In this document: positions 60,814 to 64,000 of the stretch, in pieces
How the letters are laid out: the number at the start of each line of letters is the position of its first letter
Position numbering within the stretch: the first letter of the stretch is position 1
Origin: Varibaculum massiliense
Lineage (GTDB): Bacteria; Actinomycetota; Actinomycetes; Actinomycetales; Actinomycetaceae
NCBI RefSeq assembly: GCF_900106855.1
Contig: NZ_FNWI01000004.1
Span: 62,001-126,000 of the forward strand
Length of the DNA stretch: 64,000 nucleotides
Direction: 5' to 3'
Program-made: the position numbers and the translations under genes
Notes under the pieces: generated by a model
Database searches by the model: none
What the model saw: only the letters and a program-made list of their open reading frames with translations
What the model was told of the DNA's origin: nothing

Positions 60814-61287
60814 ATGAAATTCACGCTCACGATTGATCCCACCGTAACCGAAACTATCGTGACGGTAACGGCGCGGGAGGTCGACGCTGAGGTGCAAGCG
60901 ATCCAAAGGCTCGCCTCCGGTAGCCTAGATAGCTCCTCCTCCCCCGCAGTCGAGCGCCCGCTTCGCCGCCTCATCGGGACAAGCGGCAATGACGCCACGG
61001 TGCTGGAAGTGCGCTCGATACTCGCGTTCTTTACTAAAAAGAAAGTGGTGTATGCCCACACCAGTAACGGTGATTGGCGAATTAAAACCCGAATGTATGA
61101 ACTCGAAGAATCTCTACCTGCAGGCGATTTCGTACGTATTTCGCAATCAGAAATCGTCAATATTGCCGCGATCAAAAAACTTGATCTTTCTTTCTCGGGA
61201 ACGATCAGTGTGCAGCTAAAAGATGGCTCTCGCTATTACGTTTCCCGCCGGCAACTTCCAGCTTTTAAATCCAAACTCGGACTCTAA
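60814..61287 (+). CDS. LytTR-type DNA-binding transcriptional regulator
   Basis: The 157-residue protein has a short N-terminal part of about 55 residues and a LytTR DNA-binding domain at about 60-155: ILAFFTKKKVVYAHT, LEESLPAGDFVRISQSEIVNIAAIKKL, LKDGSRYYVSRRQLPAFKSKL. There is no receiver domain. ATG at 60814 has AAAGGAG 10 nt upstream. It is followed by a DUF3021 gene, the common partner of this stand-alone LytTR class. Confidence 0.88.
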   Translation: MKFTLTIDPTVTETIVTVTAREVDAEVQAIQRLASGSLDSSSSPAVERPLRRLIGTSGNDATVLEVRSILAFFTKKKVVYAHTSNGDWRIKTRMYELEESLPAGDFVRISQSEIVNIAAIKKLDLSFSGTISVQLKDGSRYYVSRRQLPAFKSKLGL

Positions 61288-61329
61288 CCCCCGCAGAAAA
61301 CCTCTAACTCATACGAAAGGATAAAACCC

Positions 61330-61773
61330 ATGAAAACTAAAAAAATAGTTGATCTCACCCTGGTAGGGGCTTGCATTGGAATCATTATCGGCACCAGTAT
61401 TGAACTTATTTTCTCTTCTCTTTCCTCCTCTAGCTATTACCCTGGAGCTCCAGAATTCTTAAATACTTTTGGTAACGAAAACGTGGCAGTACTAATTGAG
61501 CGGCTTATTTATGCAGCCTACGGCATCATTGGTAGCTTCGCGGGGTTGCTTTACCGTAACGAAACCCGACCGCTTATCCTCAATACCGCCATGCATTTCG
61601 GGATCATACTTATCTGCGGGATTGCTGCTGGCAGCTACCTTAAATGGTGGGGCTCTAGCTTCGATATGATCGGAGTAATCATCACAATAGCGCTTATCTA
61701 TCTGCTGATTTGGCTGTTTAATTGGTTAATGGCTCGCGCCGAAGTCAAAAAGATGAACCAAAAACTGCAATAA
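61330..61773 (+). CDS. DUF3021 family membrane protein
   Basis: The 147-residue protein has four predicted membrane helices (VDLTLVGACIGIIIGTSIELIF, LIYAAYGIIGSFAGLLY, LNTAMHFGIILICGIAAGSY, IGVIITIALIYLLIWLFNWL) and a charged C terminus. This is the DUF3021 layout. Such proteins pair with a LytTR regulator and are thought to hold it inactive at the membrane, by analogy with two-gene LytTR systems. ACGAAAGGATAAAACCC precedes the ATG, 42 nt after the regulator. Confidence 0.85.
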   Translation: MKTKKIVDLTLVGACIGIIIGTSIELIFSSLSSSSYYPGAPEFLNTFGNENVAVLIERLIYAAYGIIGSFAGLLYRNETRPLILNTAMHFGIILICGIAAGSYLKWWGSSFDMIGVIITIALIYLLIWLFNWLMARAEVKKMNQKLQ

Positions 61774-61785
61774 AGCCCTCCCGGA

Positions 61786-61815
61786 TTCCCGTTTACTCAA
61801 ATGGGTAAACGGGAA
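61786..61815. terminator. hairpin after the DUF3021 gene
   Basis: TTCCCGTTTAC (61786-61796) pairs perfectly with GTAAACGGGAA (61805-61815) around an 8-nt loop. No T tract follows, so its role as a terminator between converging genes is tentative. Confidence 0.45.
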
Positions 61816-61913
61816 AATCTAAAGCAGAGAATATGGTTTTAGACGCCACTAAACCAGGCGGGGCTAGGCGGGGTATTCAATCTAGCGAGAAAACGATTAA
61901 CGATTCTTAGCGG

Positions 61914-62903
61914 CTACTCGTTTTGTAGCTGCTCTATATATTGAGCCATTAGCTCACGGCGGAGATCAATGCGGCTTGTCATTTCTGCCATCAACTCACG
62001 CCATTCTTCCATTGAGGTCGGATTTTTGTTAGGCAACATTTTAGGTTTGTTTTCTTGGTCGAGCCATTCGTTGAGAAACAGCCTATCGCCGCTCTCTCTG
62101 CTTTTCTCAACTAAGGTATGAAATGGTGTTCCAACATCGCAATTCTTGCACATAAGTGGGTCTTCAAAATTGAAATAGTCAAAGTAATAACCCAAAGTTC
62201 GATCCCAATAATCTTCAGTACAGGTTGCCCGAGCGGAGTTAAATCCGTCGGGCACAATAATCAGATTCGCAGAAGTGTATGCAGATCGGATGAATTTTTG
62301 AAGTACCTCATCTCCCCAGAACTTTCGAAAGTTCTGTTTATCAGGTTCTTTTTCCATATCTTCGAGGAGAATCGGCGCATAGGTGTTATATCCACCAACA
62401 CCGTCTTTTACTCTTTTTGGGAAAAAATTCCGCAATTCATCATTCTCATTAACGAAAAGGATTAACCCTTTTCGGAAAGTAGTAGCCACTGAACACATCC
62501 AATCACCTTGGACGATTATTGCTTGTTCAGCACTGGAATTTTTTTCTCCGCGCACTTTGGCATTTAAATCTCCTAAAAGATCATCCCATATATACCGATA
62601 GAAATCTCGGGCTCCCTTAGAAGAATCAGGATCCTTAACTTTCTTCCCGTCATTATCTTTCAGTACATCAATTTTGTACTCAAGCCACGTGCGGACGTGT
62701 TTCTCACTCGGTTCTTCAGAAAGTGTGGGGTCCAATAAAAAACATTTAAGGTCAAAAAATCGGTCATAACACCACCTTAATAGTCGGTATACAAATCCGG
62801 AAGATGTTTGCACTAATGCCCCCAGGGAGCCCCCGGACTTTAGAAATGTTCCCGAAGCTGCGCGACTACAATGACCCTCGACCGGGCGGCTAGGCGCGAC
62901 CAC
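61914..62903 (-). CDS. unknown AT-rich gene
   Basis: The open frame gives up to 329 residues, but the first 40 or so look non-coding and the true start is unclear: in-frame GTG at 62903 and 62810 and TTG at 62735 are candidates, none with a good ribosome binding site. The soluble core is rich in Trp, Tyr and charged residues (VKDPDSSKGARDFYRYIWDD, QGDWMCSV, DRTLGYYFDYFNFED, SRIDLRRELMAQYIEQL). There is a faint resemblance to a small actinobacterial DUF (DUF6994-like: DPDS..R.Y..W and a terminal Arg-rich helix), not established. By eye, base composition is lower in GC than all neighbours, which suggests acquisition. Confidence 0.5.
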   Translation of the reverse strand: MVAPSRPVEGHCSRAASGTFLKSGGSLGALVQTSSGFVYRLLRWCYDRFFDLKCFLLDPTLSEEPSEKHVRTWLEYKIDVLKDNDGKKVKDPDSSKGARDFYRYIWDDLLGDLNAKVRGEKNSSAEQAIIVQGDWMCSVATTFRKGLILFVNENDELRNFFPKRVKDGVGGYNTYAPILLEDMEKEPDKQNFRKFWGDEVLQKFIRSAYTSANLIIVPDGFNSARATCTEDYWDRTLGYYFDYFNFEDPLMCKNCDVGTPFHTLVEKSRESGDRLFLNEWLDQENKPKMLPNKNPTSMEEWRELMAEMTSRIDLRRELMAQYIEQLQNE

Positions 62904-62922
62904 AAGCAGCGCATTTATCGGT

Positions 62923-64000
62923 CTACCCGGGATAGAAGCTGCGATCTATTTGTTGGAAGCGTTCGGCTACTTTTTCGAGGTAGTCGCGGCCTTTCAGCTT
63001 GGCTAACCATTCAGCAGGGATCGCCTTTTCTCCGTAGGCGGCACCCGCAACTGTCCCGGTTAGGCCGGCGTAGGCGGCGCTGTCCCCTCCGAAACTGACG
63101 GCGGTTTCGATGGCTTCGCTAAAAGAATTGGTGTGCAAAAGTGAATAGAGGACGATTTCTAGGGTGTCCACCACGTCGCTAGCGGGATGCAAGTCTGCTG
63201 GCGTTAGCGCTAAGAAGTTGGGGCTCAAAATTCGTTTATGCATCGAAATGGCTTTTTGCCACTGCGAGTCATCATGCCGGTAATAGTGGAAAAGGATTTG
63301 TGAAGTTTTTCGATAGGCCTGCTCAATACTTTCACCAGCAAGAATAAACCGGAGGAATTCACAAAAGTAGAGGCAAGATAACTGGGAGACATCATTGGCG
63401 TGAGTTAATGACGCAGCCTCGCAGACTAAATCGGAGCCCCAATCGCAGATTATGCGCCGGTCAAGCCACAGACTCAGTACATGGAGCAGCAGAGGAAAAG
63501 TTCGCCGCAGCGCCTCGTTGTCGCGTACTCGAGTGTCTGCTGATTTCAGATCCGGCTGTACGCTCTGGAAACGCTCTGAGGCGGCTAATAATTTTTTTGC
63601 TACGTCTCTTGGGCTATATAACTCGCAATAGTCGCTGCTATTTCGGATAAAAGATTCCATCATGGCTGCTGCCCTGGCAGTATCTGCGTCCCAAGAACCG
63701 GTAGAAATACCTGCTGCTGACGCCCCGTAGGCCTCCCCTACTGCTGCCCCGAGCAGTATCGCCCGCGTCTGTTCTAGGGTGGGTGGAGAGGTTGTCGTCC
63801 AATCGGGATGGGCTAGGCTGTCGTAGCAGTCTCTGGCTTTGTCAACCTCGATTGTCTTTAGCGCCTTCGCCAGTGACCCAGGATCGTAAGGTCCCCAAAA
63901 ATAGGGCGTGCAGGTTCTACTATCCGGAGACCGATAGCAAAGACTCCATTTGTCCAGATCGGGATGGTAGTGAAGGTTGCAATCTGCGCGCTCAATAATT
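62923..64000 (-). CDS. ADP-ribosylglycohydrolase family protein with altered metal ligands (5' end outside window)
   Basis: The frame stays open to the window edge, so the ATG at 63663 is internal. About 60 visible residues of an unknown N-terminal part (PYFWGPYDPGSLAKALK) precede the ADP-ribosylglycohydrolase fold, which begins ILLGAAVGEAYGASAAG and includes the late VSFGGDSAAYAGLTGTVAGAAYG and IPAEWLAKLKG. In active enzymes TDDT and GGDTDT bind two magnesium ions; here they read DADT and GGDSAA, so several ligands are lost. It may be inactive, or act on another substrate. The unknown gene follows 20 nt after its stop. Confidence 0.8.
   Translation of the reverse strand, partial: IIERADCNLHYHPDLDKWSLCYRSPDSRTCTPYFWGPYDPGSLAKALKTIEVDKARDCYDSLAHPDWTTTSPPTLEQTRAILLGAAVGEAYGASAAGISTGSWDADTARAAAMMESFIRNSSDYCELYSPRDVAKKLLAASERFQSVQPDLKSADTRVRDNEALRRTFPLLLHVLSLWLDRRIICDWGSDLVCEAASLTHANDVSQLSCLYFCEFLRFILAGESIEQAYRKTSQILFHYYRHDDSQWQKAISMHKRILSPNFLALTPADLHPASDVVDTLEIVLYSLLHTNSFSEAIETAVSFGGDSAAYAGLTGTVAGAAYGEKAIPAEWLAKLKGRDYLEKVAERFQQIDRSFYPG

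Noticed and set aside
62780-62893. Plus-strand frame ending RTLEMFPKLRDYNDPRPGG then stop, opposite the unknown gene's N terminus
   Set aside because: It reads like a protein C terminus and could be a gene remnant, but no family was recognised and the upstream part is not convincing.
1-64000. tRNA genes, CRISPR arrays, insertion sequences, prophage
   Set aside because: No cloverleaf, regularly spaced repeats, transposase, integrase or terminal repeats were found on reading through the window.

Overview
The window looks like a chromosomal stretch from an actinobacterium of the Actinomycetaceae type, with Varibaculum or Mobiluncus as the best guess. The evidence is a set of lineage markers: RbpA, the actinobacterial integration host factor mIHF, GarA with an FtsR-type MerR regulator, a helicase-dead PriA, HelY, an ImuA'/ImuB/DnaE2 mutasome, an mltG-aroE-(prepilin peptidase)-aroC-aroKB-efp-nusB order, and a pyrF-mihF-gmk-rpoZ-coaBC-priA-fmt-rsmB-rpe order. 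By eye the GC content is moderate (low to mid 50s percent, not computed). The genus is an inference. No tRNA, CRISPR array, insertion sequence or prophage was seen.

Layout. 1-2641: the end of an acyl-CoA ligase, rnpB on the minus strand, a YciO/YrdC-type protein and rarA. 2755-9978: rpsD, two small membrane proteins, alaS-ruvX-mltG-aroE and a prepilin peptidase. 10060-16840: chorismate genes (aroC, fused aroKB, a shikimate-kinase paralogue), efp, nusB and two pyrimidine genes (pyrC, pyrF). 16939-25907: mihF, gmk, rpoZ, coaBC, priA, fmt, rsmB, rpe, hisE and hisG. 25980-35309: a DUF3866 protein, helY, a split lnt/ppm1 pair, rbpA and transketolase. 35603-44377 is transport: a purine permease fused to a uricolytic-type domain, an alanine/glycine symporter, a three-gene ABC importer and an organophosphate antiporter. 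44508-47832 is a regulatory run (garA-ftsR-merR-histidine kinase-response regulator). 47990-54413: purU, nei2 and two zinc metallopeptidases. 54553-59781 is an SOS mutagenesis operon. 59899-64000 is accessory: a DinJ/YafQ toxin-antitoxin pair, a LytTR/DUF3021 pair, an AT-richer unknown gene and a divergent ADP-ribosylglycohydrolase cut by the window edge.

How genes work together. The imuA'-imuB-dnaE2 operon has a near-consensus promoter whose transcription start falls inside a perfect LexA box. It also contains a 34-codon reading frame, translationally coupled on both sides, that fills the gap between imuA' and imuB. The organophosphate antiporter, the AfuA-like ABC importer and the two-component system lie together on one strand and may form a phosphorylated-compound uptake locus. 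Many genes that head a transcription unit have a -10 hexamer ending 6-7 nt before ATG and no ribosome binding site, so leaderless mRNAs appear common.

The items most worth following up are the imu microprotein, the permease-OHCU fusion that lacks the expected catalytic histidine, the second shikimate-kinase-like protein, and the ADP-ribosylglycohydrolase with altered metal ligands next to an unknown AT-rich gene.
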